Below, one piece after another: positions 1 through 4,861 of a DNA stretch of 5,634 nucleotides (position 1 is the stretch's first letter; each line of letters starts with the position of its first letter). The notes beneath the pieces were generated by a model. The model was not told where the DNA came from. It did not search any database and worked only from the letters and a program-made list of their open reading frames with translations. The DNA comes from Bacillota bacterium (lineage in GTDB: Bacteria > Bacillota_E > Sulfobacillia > Sulfobacillales > Sulfobacillaceae). The stretch lies in assembly GCA_021802225.1 (NCBI GenBank), contig JAKAAS010000156.1, positions 1 to 5,634 on the forward strand. Direction: 5' to 3'. Position numbers and translations under genes: made by a program.

Positions 1-378
1 CGTATTGAGGCGTCATGCGGATTTCAATCGCGTAGTAGTTCGCTCGGCACAGACTTGCTGATTCCCTGCCGGGCAACGCTCAAGAATACGTCCCGCGTAA
101 CCCAGTATTTCACAGCACAATCGGTGGTCCCTAATCCGGATACGCAATTCACCACCCAAACGACGCGGGTGCTCTATCCGGGACAAACAGCCAATCTGCC
201 TGCACCTCCGCACAACCAATCGTGGTTGATAACCCTCGTGAGTCGTACCGTGGTCAACCGGGTGACTGATGAGTTCGAATGGATTGGCGTGGGTGTGTTA
301 GGATTCGCGGTCTATGGTTTGGTGGAGGCCATTAGGCAGCGGAAGACCATTGGGCAGCGGATTAAGCGGTTTTTTTAG
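1..378 (+). CDS. 3' part of a C-terminally membrane-anchored protein (5' end outside window)
   Basis: The frame is open from the first base to the TAG at 376-378 (125 codons), and no Shine-Dalgarno precedes the possible TTG at 55, so the gene most likely begins upstream of the window. The visible part starts with a Ser/Thr/Asn-rich region of alternating polar and hydrophobic residues (about 20-90, containing LYPGQT) that looks beta-rich. A single hydrophobic segment follows at about 94-111 (WIGVGVLGFAVYGLVEAI), and then a strongly basic tail (RQRKTIGQRIKRFF). This order suggests a bulky domain outside the cell, one membrane span and a short positive cytoplasmic end. Two cysteines (visible residues 6 and 23) lie in the outer part. 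I do not recognise a family. It is the first gene of a plus-strand run; a gap of about 90 bases separates it from the next gene. Confidence 0.6.
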   Translation, partial: RIEASCGFQSRSSSLGTDLLIPCRATLKNTSRVTQYFTAQSVVPNPDTQFTTQTTRVLYPGQTANLPAPPHNQSWLITLVSRTVVNRVTDEFEWIGVGVLGFAVYGLVEAIRQRKTIGQRIKRFF

Positions 379-388
379 CCGAAAAGCG

Positions 389-421
389 GAGAAAGGTTCT
401 CCGGTTGGGATGAACCTTCTC
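389..421 (+). other. Imperfect hairpin after the first gene
   Basis: GAGAAAGGTTC (389-399) pairs with GAACCTTCTC (412-421) with one bulged A and a 12-base loop. It lies just after the stop at 378. No T-run follows directly; the nearest one is at 446-454, about 25 bases on. It is therefore a weak terminator at best, or an mRNA processing or stability hairpin. Confidence 0.35.
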
Positions 422-434
422 GAAAAGGGATAAT
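405..434 (+). promoter_or_regulatory. Possible promoter upstream of the 113-aa gene
   Basis: TTGGGA (405-410) and GATAAT (429-434) are separated by 18 bases, an acceptable vegetative-sigma arrangement with a good -10 and a modest -35. It sits 38 bases before the ATG at 472, in the only long gap of the early plus-strand run. The -35 lies in the loop of the preceding hairpin. This rests on motif match alone. Confidence 0.35.
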
Positions 435-471
435 ATTCTTCACCGTTTTTTTTTGGAAGGAGGTCGGCACG

Positions 472-813
472 ATGGCAGAACCCTTGCCACTCTATGTCAC
501 GCAAGCGGAAACGATGACGAATCGCATTGAAGAACTCGCGACCCGGGCTCCGGAAACCGCCTGGGCGACTTTGATCCAGGTCATGGCCGTGATTCAAGAG
601 ACGTTTGACCGAATGCGGGTGGCGTATCCGGTGGCATTTGGCAACATGGTCCTGGCCAGTTTTCAACCGCTCATGGAGGAACGCCCAGAACTCCAGGAAA
701 CGTTGATCACCTTGCAGGACGATATGATGCACTTGAGCACGCAGGATGATGCGGCGACCATGCAACATTTCTTGGAGACATTAAACCAATTGAATCACGC
801 AGTACGGGGATAA
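472..813 (+). CDS. Small alpha-helical acidic hypothetical protein (113 aa)
   Basis: The ATG at 472 follows an excellent Shine-Dalgarno, GGAAGGAGGT (455-464), with 7 bases of spacing. The product has no cysteine, no signal peptide and no membrane span. It reads as amphipathic helices almost throughout (about 10-63 and 66-110), rich in Met, Gln, Glu and Leu, with a Pro break near residue 53 and another near 72. It resembles small helical oligomerisation or scaffold proteins in composition only; I recognise no family. The next gene starts 13 bases after its stop, so the two are almost certainly co-transcribed. Confidence 0.75.
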   Translation: MAEPLPLYVTQAETMTNRIEELATRAPETAWATLIQVMAVIQETFDRMRVAYPVAFGNMVLASFQPLMEERPELQETLITLQDDMMHLSTQDDAATMQHFLETLNQLNHAVRG

Positions 814-826
814 GGAGGGGATCAGG

Positions 827-1276
827 ATGGGACGGTATGCGACATGCGCGGAGGCCTTGCAAGCCTTGGCTCAAGGACCGGGAGATTTCGCTTGCCACGA
901 CTTCGACACAGTGCGCGAAGTCGTGATGTGTGATGCCTGGCACAAGATGGAGACCGATCACACGGACTTCAAAACCGCGTTGGACCAATCCTGGTCCCAA
1001 GTCAAGACGGCCTGTGAACCCGTCGGGGGTATCACCCCGGAAGTCCGTCCGGAGCACCGGGCCGAAGCGGTCACTACCTACGCCATTATGGATGGGCAAA
1101 ACCAGTCTATCGGACGGGTGGTGGTGGATGGGGCGGACGGGTCAGTGACAACCTGTATCCATGATGCCTGCCACACCGATTTTCTGGAACCAGCAGCAGA
1201 TCTCCGCCAGGCGATTGTGGCCGCCATGCGGGACATTTACCCGACTGTGGGCTATCACTTGCAGAAGGAAGGTTAA
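827..1276 (+). CDS. Cysteine-containing hypothetical protein (149 aa)
   Basis: AAGGAGGGG (812-820), which overlaps the previous stop codon, precedes the ATG at 827 with good spacing. The protein is soluble and acidic. It has six cysteines (7, 23, 35, 63, 110 and 115), several histidines near them (His24, His39, His45, His112, His116), and a C110-x4-C115-H116 cluster. The N-terminal half (about 5-60) looks helical. Residues 82-110 (TTYAIMDGQNQSIGRVVVDG) look like a beta-hairpin, followed by a helix at 123-136. Metal binding is possible from the Cys/His content but is not shown. No family was recognised. It is tightly packed in the operon: the next start follows 3 bases after its stop. Confidence 0.72.
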   Translation: MGRYATCAEALQALAQGPGDFACHDFDTVREVVMCDAWHKMETDHTDFKTALDQSWSQVKTACEPVGGITPEVRPEHRAEAVTTYAIMDGQNQSIGRVVVDGADGSVTTCIHDACHTDFLEPAADLRQAIVAAMRDIYPTVGYHLQKEG

Positions 1277-1279
1277 GGC

Positions 1280-1573
1280 GTGGATGCCAATGAAGAGTGT
1301 GGGTACTGTGCCACTATCTTAGACGCCCATTGCACCTTGCACGGGCAGGAGAACCCGGCCTATTGTGATGTGCAACGGCGCTATTACACAGACGATACTA
1401 TGACCGTCGATGATGTGTACACCGCGATCATTCCGCTGGAAACCCCGGCTCAACATGACGCGGTGGTGCAAGCCGTAAATGACCGCATTGCCTCGGGATT
1501 GGGCCCGCCTGATGCGTCCCGCTTGTGGATTCAGGCATGGCGAACAAAGCGTGTGCAACGGGTAACGCGGTAA
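1280..1573 (+). CDS. Small CxxC protein, possible zinc-binding N-terminus (97 aa)
   Basis: The start is a GTG at 1280, three bases after the previous stop; the Shine-Dalgarno AAGGAAGG (1265-1272) lies inside the end of the upstream gene at 7-base spacing, implying translational coupling. The nearby ATG at 1284 is in another frame. The N-terminus holds C7-x2-C10, C18, H21 and C29, enough ligands for one zinc site or a small Fe-S site. The rest (about 40-97) looks like a mixed alpha/beta segment ending in a basic stretch (WRTKRVQRVTR), which might contact nucleic acid. I do not recognise the family, and the zinc and nucleic-acid ideas are inference from residue pattern. Confidence 0.68.
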   Translation: MDANEECGYCATILDAHCTLHGQENPAYCDVQRRYYTDDTMTVDDVYTAIIPLETPAQHDAVVQAVNDRIASGLGPPDASRLWIQAWRTKRVQRVTR

Positions 1574-1600
1574 GGTAGACTGCGCTTGAAGGAAAGGTGC

Positions 1601-1627
1601 CCGGTCCTCGAACAGATCGGGGGCCGG
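1601..1627 (+). other. Stable intercistronic hairpin
   Basis: CCGGTCCTCGA (1601-1611) pairs over all 11 positions with TCGGGGGCCGG (1617-1627), using two G-U wobbles if transcribed on the plus strand, around a 5-base loop (ACAGA). No T-run follows, so it is not a standard intrinsic terminator. It ends 9 bases before the Shine-Dalgarno of the 62-aa gene and could serve in mRNA processing, differential stability or initiation control. The reverse-strand version would carry A-C mismatches at the wobble positions, which favours a plus-strand RNA role. Confidence 0.45.
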
Positions 1628-1650
1628 AAATTGAGTAGGAGGGGAAAATC

Positions 1651-1839
1651 ATGGCAACCATTCAATCCGCACAAGCTAAAATGAAGCGGAAACTGGAACG
1701 GGTGACCGAAGCGGAGTATTGTGACCCGCAGGTAGAAATGGGCCGTCCGCGACCGGACTGTGCCGAACAATTCCGTCATTGGCGCAGCAAAATCCCCCAG
1801 ATTGTGGATGACTGGGCGGAAGGCTATCAAGGTCGTTAA
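1651..1839 (+). CDS. Small basic hypothetical protein (62 aa)
   Basis: The ATG at 1651 follows the Shine-Dalgarno AGGAGGGG (1637-1644) at 6-base spacing. The product begins with a basic helix (residues 4-20, with AKMKRKLERV). It then has two cysteines (24 and 37) flanking a proline-rich turn (GRPRPDC), and ends with a Trp-containing helical stretch (FRHWRSKIPQIVDDWAEGY). There is no signal peptide or membrane span. Size and charge fit a small accessory or nucleic-acid-associated protein, but I recognise no family. It lies between the 1601-1627 hairpin and the LysM gene in the plus-strand run, 56 bases before the next start. Confidence 0.65.
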   Translation: MATIQSAQAKMKRKLERVTEAEYCDPQVEMGRPRPDCAEQFRHWRSKIPQIVDDWAEGYQGR

Positions 1840-1895
1840 TCATCACACCCCTGGCTCAGCTGGGGGCTTCTACATAGCAGAATGGAGGGAACCAC

Positions 1896-2708
1896 ATGGA
1901 TCGGCGGACCTGGGAAGATGTCGGGATAGGTGCAGGTGCCTTGGTGCTGATCGGAGGCGGCTTGTATATCATGGACAAGCAAGGGTTGATCCACTTGCCG
2001 TCCTTTTTGCACCCATCCTCATCCAGGTTGCCAACGCCGAACGTGGCTCCCTCCACGCTTCCCTCACATGTGCCGGTGCGCTGTGGCACGGTGTTTGTGT
2101 CTTTCGGCAAGAACCCGCATAACAGTGCCTATGTTATGGTCGGCAAGTACACCAACGCGAAACTGGTGGACCAATACAATCAACCGGCCAGTCAGGATAC
2201 CTCTTTTGATACGTCCGGGCATTACGCGGGCGGGTATCACTGCGGCAATACGAGTTCGAGTTCTGGAGGGAGTGGGTCTACCAGCGCGAAATCCGCTGCC
2301 AAAGGTTGGGCAGACCTGGGACACGGTTGTTATCAGGCGCAGAAAGGTGCTACCCTGAGCGGATTAGCGGCGGCGTTGGGTACCAACTTCACCCACCTCG
2401 CACAGATCAACCACATCTCCAATCCGAGCGTCATTCAGGTCGGCCAAAAGGTGGGTTATCCGAATGCGTGTGGATCGAGCGTATCGAATACTTCGACTCC
2501 ACGCACTACGACACCCCGATCTACAAGCAATGTGAACAATATTCCCCACTGGACCTATCATCCGCCGAAATGCTGGATTGCCCAATCCGGGGCCAATCTT
2601 TCGACGTTAGCCAGTGCGTTAGGGGTTTCCGTCTCCCAATTAAAATCTTGGAACCACATCAGCAATCCTAACAAAATTTATATCGGAGAACGCGTCTGCA
2701 TCCAGTAA
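1896..2708 (+). CDS. Membrane-anchored protein with two LysM domains (270 aa)
   Basis: The ATG at 1896 has the Shine-Dalgarno GGAGGG (1884-1889). Residues 9-26 (VGIGAGALVLIGGGLYIM) form one membrane span after a short MDRRTWED start, without a cleavage or lipobox motif. A Pro/Ser linker leads to an unrecognised domain (about 60-118), then a Ser/Gly/Lys linker. LysM1 spans about 145-192 and LysM2 about 226-268, joined by a Thr/Ser/Pro/Arg linker. Both domains show the LysM order of GA.LS.LA.ALG followed by NHISNP and a final VGQKV or IGERV. LysM modules bind N-acetylglucosamine polymers such as peptidoglycan. Each region is bracketed by one cysteine pair (63/116, 145/192, 226/268), which suggests three disulfides and an extracytoplasmic position. 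No catalytic domain is visible, so this is a wall-binding tether rather than a proven lysin. The stop codon touches the start of the IS scar. Confidence 0.85.
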   Translation: MDRRTWEDVGIGAGALVLIGGGLYIMDKQGLIHLPSFLHPSSSRLPTPNVAPSTLPSHVPVRCGTVFVSFGKNPHNSAYVMVGKYTNAKLVDQYNQPASQDTSFDTSGHYAGGYHCGNTSSSSGGSGSTSAKSAAKGWADLGHGCYQAQKGATLSGLAAALGTNFTHLAQINHISNPSVIQVGQKVGYPNACGSSVSNTSTPRTTTPRSTSNVNNIPHWTYHPPKCWIAQSGANLSTLASALGVSVSQLKSWNHISNPNKIYIGERVCIQ

Positions 2709-2867
2709 CTATACCGCACGACAGACGGACACCTATTAAATGCCGACACCAACGGCGCGGCGAATATCCTGCGCAAAAGTAACCACAGACTCGATGTCGA
2801 GCGAGTGGCTAGGGGGCTTTTGGCAAACCCTTTACGAGTAAAGCTGGCGTCAGTCGGTTCCTCGTGA
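2709..2867 (+). pseudogene. tnpB: 3' fragment of an IS200/IS605-family tnpB
   Basis: Immediately after the LysM stop, the same frame stays open for 52 codons to a TGA at 2865-2867. It contains NADTNGAANILRK (2739-2777), the hallmark C-terminal motif of TnpB/OrfB proteins, whose Asp belongs to the third RuvC-like catalytic motif. It is preceded by LYRTTDGHL and followed by RVARGLLANPLRVKL, both typical of TnpB tails. Everything upstream (the other RuvC residues and zinc finger, roughly 350 residues in a full TnpB) is missing and there is no start codon, so no nuclease can be made. The stop is followed within 5 bases by a right-end hairpin, the normal gene/end spacing of these elements. The 3' end of tnpB plus the right end is also where omega/reRNA is encoded in intact elements. 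Confidence 0.85.
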
Positions 2868-2900
2868 GAATCCCCCGGCTTGAGCCGTGGGGAGTGTCAA
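2868..2900 (+). mobile_element. IS200/IS605-type right end, copy 1 (imperfect hairpin)
   Basis: CCCC (2872-2875) plus CGGC (2876-2879) pair with GCCG (2884-2887) plus GGGG (2889-2892) around the loop TTGA, leaving T2888 bulged. The flank AGTGTCAA ends at 2900. An imperfect hairpin with a single bulged T, closed by a TCAA-like cleavage site a few bases downstream, is the known right-end form recognised by TnpA (Y1 HUH transposases, for example IS608). It directly follows the tnpB fragment. Confidence 0.75.
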
Positions 2901-2938
2901 AGCGAAGTACTGGAACATCATCATCAAGTGCGCCGTAA

Positions 2939-2969
2939 AACCCCCGCTTTTAGGCGTGGGGAGTGTCAA
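2939..2969 (+). mobile_element. IS200/IS605-type right end, copy 2
   Basis: CCCC (2941-2944) and CGCT (2945-2948) pair with GGCG (2953-2956, one T-G wobble) and GGGG (2958-2961) around the loop TTTA, with T2957 bulged. The 13 bases TGGGGAGTGTCAA (2957-2969) are identical to 2888-2900 in copy 1. The stem differs at several positions yet still folds with the same bulge, so this is a related but not freshly duplicated end. No tnpB sequence precedes it in the 38 bases since copy 1. Its last bases overlap the stop codon of the minus-strand secreted protein gene. Confidence 0.7.
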
Positions 2970-3535
2970 GAGGTTGGATGAAACGTTACGCCGACTTTCG
3001 CTAAATCTGCAGCGGCCTGATTCCCTGAAATCCCTGTCCCGGCAATAGGTAATCCCGTGCGATAATGCCAAGACCACATGTCCACCATCGCCTGGTGTTG
3101 TGTGTCAATCCCTTGTTGGAGAATCATCCCGACTCCCGGTAACCCCCCCGTTCCAAAAGACAATGTATAATCCGTGCCTTGATTGCCGGGTAATCCGACG
3201 AGATCAACATTCCAGATCCCGTTCGACGTGGGATGAGTTGCACTAGACACTGTATTTGTCTGGTGGGACTGTGAATCCGTATTCGCTACCTTCGACCCAC
3301 TCGATGACGATGACGGGTTTGAGGACCGGTTCGTCTGTGTGTGGGCATGACTCGGTGTGGTGGATGAAGACGGTGTAGTTTGTTGGGTGGTGTGTTGTGA
3401 CGTAGCCGCAGACGACCGCCCGGAGGTGGCGGACGTCGAGGTTGTGGTGTGTGGAGTATGACTAGCTGAGAATGCCCAAGCTGTGCCACCGGCTACGGCA
3501 ATGAGGGTCGCGGTTTGCAGAAGTAATTTGTTCAT
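2966..3535 (-). CDS. Secreted Ser/Thr-rich protein, probably truncated at the C-terminus (189 aa)
   Basis: The ATG at 3535 has the Shine-Dalgarno TAAGGAGGA (3552-3544) at 8-base spacing; an upstream in-frame start at 3574 lacks one and would overlap the zinc-ribbon gene. Residues 1-23 form a signal peptide (MNKLLL then a hydrophobic core, ending near AWAFSAS) without a lipobox Cys. Residues 24-105 are a low-complexity Ser/Thr/His/Gln stalk, like wall-spanning or glycosylated linkers. Residues 106-189 form a small globular part with Gly/Leu/Asp repeats (VGLPGNQGTDY, GTGGLPGVGM, MVDMWSWHYRTGLP). There is no cysteine. The stop codon (2968-2966) lies within the terminal TTGA of the IS right end, so the original protein may have been longer. 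It is the last gene of the minus-strand run. No family was recognised. Confidence 0.72.
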   Translation of the reverse strand: MNKLLLQTATLIAVAGGTAWAFSASHTPHTTTSTSATSGRSSAATSQHTTQQTTPSSSTTPSHAHTQTNRSSNPSSSSSGSKVANTDSQSHQTNTVSSATHPTSNGIWNVDLVGLPGNQGTDYTLSFGTGGLPGVGMILQQGIDTQHQAMVDMWSWHYRTGLPIAGTGISGNQAAADLAKVGVTFHPTS

Positions 3536-3552
3536 CAAGTATGTCCTCCTTA

Positions 3553-3663
3553 TTAGAGTATCATCGCCCCACATTCAGGACATTCAACTAGTTGTTCTGC
3601 GTGGGTGTTAATCATCAATGTCGACCAATTATGACATATAGGACAAGGAATCCGATTTAGAAT
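3553..3663 (-). CDS. Zinc-ribbon microprotein (about 36 aa), probable ATT start
   Basis: In the gap between the 77-aa and 189-aa genes, one frame encodes CPIC (residues 7-10) and CPECG (28-32) spaced by 17 residues, a textbook treble-clef/zinc-ribbon spacing, ending in AMIL at a TAA (3555-3553). The only ATG (3615) falls after the first CxxC. A strong Shine-Dalgarno, AAAGGAGGA (3675-3667), sits inside the end of the upstream gene with no ATG after it. The codon in position is ATT (3663-3661), with a 3-4 base gap as short as that of the upstream 77-aa gene. ATT starts are rare but known (infC). The frame is closed by a TAA just before the Shine-Dalgarno. The stop is followed directly by the Shine-Dalgarno of the next gene, as expected in a packed operon. 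The function is unknown; the start codon is inference. Confidence 0.6.
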   Translation of the reverse strand: MLNRIPCPICHNWSTLMINTHAEQLVECPECGAMIL

Positions 3664-3890
3664 TTGTCCTCCTTTCTCTCGTTACCCTTTTCTTTCGTGG
3701 TGAGTTCGTCTAAACGACCTCGTAAATACGCGATTTCACTTTGGGTTTTCTCACGTTCCTGAGCTCGTTTTTCGTCACGCTTACGATTGACAGCAGCGGA
3801 CAGGCTCGTAGTAAATCCAATGATGCCGACGACGAGAAGCGCGATGAACAAAAATAGCAACGTCTGCACTGGGCTAACCACGTCTGCCAT
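3657..3890 (-). CDS. Single-span membrane protein with charged coiled-coil tail (77 aa)
   Basis: The ATG at 3890 is preceded by AAGGAGGTGA (3900-3891), an unusually close Shine-Dalgarno (3 bases after GGAGG). Residues 9-33 are one strong membrane segment (QTLLFLFIALLVVGIIGFTTSLSAA). Residues 35-77 are extremely charged (RKRDEKRAQEREKTQSEIAYLRGRLDEL, then Lys/Glu-rich), with hydrophobic spacing consistent with a short coiled coil. By the positive-inside rule the tail is cytoplasmic. The start overlaps the end of the lipoprotein gene by 17 bases, so the two are translationally coupled. The small size with one span and a charged tail resembles holin accessory or spanin-like phage peptides, but equally many anonymous plasmid membrane proteins; I would not assign a role. 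Confidence 0.72.
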   Translation of the reverse strand: MADVVSPVQTLLFLFIALLVVGIIGFTTSLSAAVNRKRDEKRAQEREKTQSEIAYLRGRLDELTTKEKGNERKEDKF

Positions 3891-4314
3891 TCACCTCCTT
3901 CACACTCGCAATAATTTTTCGGGCGATGACCCGGTTCGCAGCGGTATTGGGCACGCTGACCGCGACAAAATCGTATGCTGGCAACCCTGGCAATTCTTTA
4001 TTCATATCGAATTTGTGGCCATACACAGCGGTTGTTACGGACTGGTTAGGGTGCCAATGATACGGATTCCCATGAACGACTTCTAACATTTGGGTGGTGG
4101 TTCCAACCTCGATGCCGTCCCCTGCTCCGGTGACCACAAAATGTAAAGGCCAACTCGGAGGGACTTTAGCCTGGATGCTGACCCCGGCATTATCGATCAC
4201 GATGGCTCGCCAAGGATGGCTCGCCTTAACGGCCCCTGCCTGCGTCCCCGTCCCACACCCGGACAACAGGGCGAGCGCTCCGAGACCCCCGATCATTTGA
4301 ATCATTCGTTTCAT
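3874..4314 (-). CDS. Predicted lipoprotein of unknown function (146 aa)
   Basis: The ATG at 4314 has the Shine-Dalgarno GGAGGG (7-base spacing); an upstream in-frame GTG at 4335 lacks support and would put extra residues before the signal. Residues 1-20 give MKRMIQ, a hydrophobic core and the lipobox LLSGC (16-20), so Cys20 should be lipidated and the protein held on the outer face of the membrane. The mature part (about 34-140) alternates hydrophobic and polar residues, as in a beta-rich or alpha/beta domain. It carries a HGNPYHWHPN histidine cluster (81-90) that could bind metal, and ends with a helix (AANRVIARKIIASVKEVN). I do not recognise the family. It overlaps the 77-aa membrane gene by 17 bases. 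Confidence 0.75.
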   Translation of the reverse strand: MKRMIQMIGGLGALALLSGCGTGTQAGAVKASHPWRAIVIDNAGVSIQAKVPPSWPLHFVVTGAGDGIEVGTTTQMLEVVHGNPYHWHPNQSVTTAVYGHKFDMNKELPGLPAYDFVAVSVPNTAANRVIARKIIASVKEVNGRRG

Positions 4315-4368
4315 GGTGCTTCCCTCCACATTCACTAGGCGAGGCTGTCGGTCCCGCCCATCTCCTTC

Positions 4369-4683
4369 TTATTGATACTGTGCTGCATAGTCTTTCACCT
4401 TGCCAATCACCCACGGAAAGAGGGCTTGATCGTTCACTGGCAAATCCGCGAGATCCGTGTCCCAAATCACACGCGAACGGAAAGCGTCTTCCACCCATAC
4501 ATGCGTCCAACCTTCCGCTATCCAATGCGTGCGATGCATCAGGAGCAACGCCCCCATCGCCATGACGACTTCGTGGGGGTTGGTCGCCAACACGTCCGGT
4601 TTTGTATACCGTTGCACATCGTCCGGTCCCCAATGCCAAATAGCCGCTTTATCCGCTTCGTGTCCCACATACATCACCAACAT
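4369..4683 (-). CDS. Hypothetical protein rich in Trp and His (104 aa)
   Basis: The ATG at 4683 follows AAGGAGGG at 7-base spacing. An in-frame ATG at 4746 (Shine-Dalgarno-like AGAGGTG) would add 21 residues and place the promoter/operator palindrome inside the gene, so it is less likely. The protein opens with a beta-like MLVMYVGHEADKAAIWHW. A helix at about 37-50 (HEVVMAMGALLLMH) follows, then Trp-rich strands (WIAEGWTHVWVEDAF), and it ends in a helix (WVIGKVKDYAAQYQ). It has no cysteine, signal or membrane span. No family was recognised. It heads the segment running on to the lipoprotein gene 54 bases downstream. Confidence 0.7.
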   Translation of the reverse strand: MLVMYVGHEADKAAIWHWGPDDVQRYTKPDVLATNPHEVVMAMGALLLMHRTHWIAEGWTHVWVEDAFRSRVIWDTDLADLPVNDQALFPWVIGKVKDYAAQYQ

Positions 4684-4713
4684 TGCCCGTCCCTCCTTAA
4701 TAATGAGGACAAT

Positions 4714-4736
4714 CATTCCATAAAAAATATGGAATG
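4714..4736. promoter_or_regulatory. 9-bp palindrome overlapping the promoter (candidate operator)
   Basis: CATTCCATA (4714-4722) and TATGGAATG (4728-4736) form a perfect inverted repeat around five A/T bases. It covers the predicted -10 and the likely transcription start. A transcript starting near 4719 would not contain both arms in full, so a DNA-level binding site for a dimeric repressor fits better than an mRNA hairpin. No regulator gene is visible in the window. Confidence 0.5.
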
Positions 4737-4754
4737 TTTCTCCCATTGTGGCAA
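4726..4754 (-). promoter_or_regulatory. Probable promoter for the 104-aa gene segment
   Basis: On the minus strand TTGCCA (4754-4749, five of six to TTGACA) and CATATT (4731-4726, four of six to TATAAT) are exactly 17 bases apart. The start of transcription would fall near 4719, some 36 bases before the ATG at 4683, leaving room for the Shine-Dalgarno. It lies in the largest non-coding gap of the minus-strand run. It is a motif-based prediction. Confidence 0.5.
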
Positions 4755-4791
4755 ACACCTCTAGGATACTGCAAGGGATTGAAGAATCTCG

Positions 4792-4861
4792 CCAGGTAAT
4801 TTTTCGGCAACGCAATTAGGCGAACTCCATATCCCCCGCGGGGTTCGCTTGCCACGCCTGG
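4792..4861. other. Nested imperfect inverted repeat
   Basis: Three successive arms nest in order: CCAGG (4792-4796) with CCTGG (4857-4861), GGCAA (4806-4810) with TTGCC (4849-4853), and GCGAAC (4820-4825) with GTTCGC (4843-4848). A GC-rich CCCCGCGGGG core (4834-4843) partly overlaps the innermost arm. No T-run follows on either strand. The right arm shares bases with the outer stem of the neighbouring repeat element, so the two folds are alternatives. Confidence 0.4.

Noticed and set aside
298..768. Minus-strand frame of 156 codons opposite the 113-aa gene
   Set aside because: It is antisense to two well-supported plus-strand genes and lacks a ribosome binding site; Arg/His/Pro-rich shadow composition.
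1848..1866. CCCC-GG/CT-GGGG hairpin with bulged T between the 62-aa and LysM genes
   Set aside because: The stem is short and bulged and has no T-run; the next gene's Shine-Dalgarno follows at once, so a terminator is unlikely.
2068..2671. Plus-strand frames inside the LysM gene (96 and 121 codons)
   Set aside because: They overlap a gene with clear domains in another frame and show Arg-rich shadow composition.
2872..2961. The two similar hairpins as a minimal CRISPR array
   Set aside because: Only 13 bases are identical, there are just two units, and the bulged-T hairpins next to a tnpB tail match IS200/IS605 right ends.
4338..4368. An 8-codon frame (ATG after AAGGAG) between the 104-aa and lipoprotein genes
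   Set aside because: No spacing between Shine-Dalgarno and ATG and too short to judge; probably the intergenic leader.
4684..4815. N-terminal extension of the 104-aa gene to an upstream start
   Set aside because: The start at 4683 has a near-perfect Shine-Dalgarno; the extension would run through a palindrome and promoter-like sequence. The start at 4746 has only a modest AGAGGTG, kept as an alternative.
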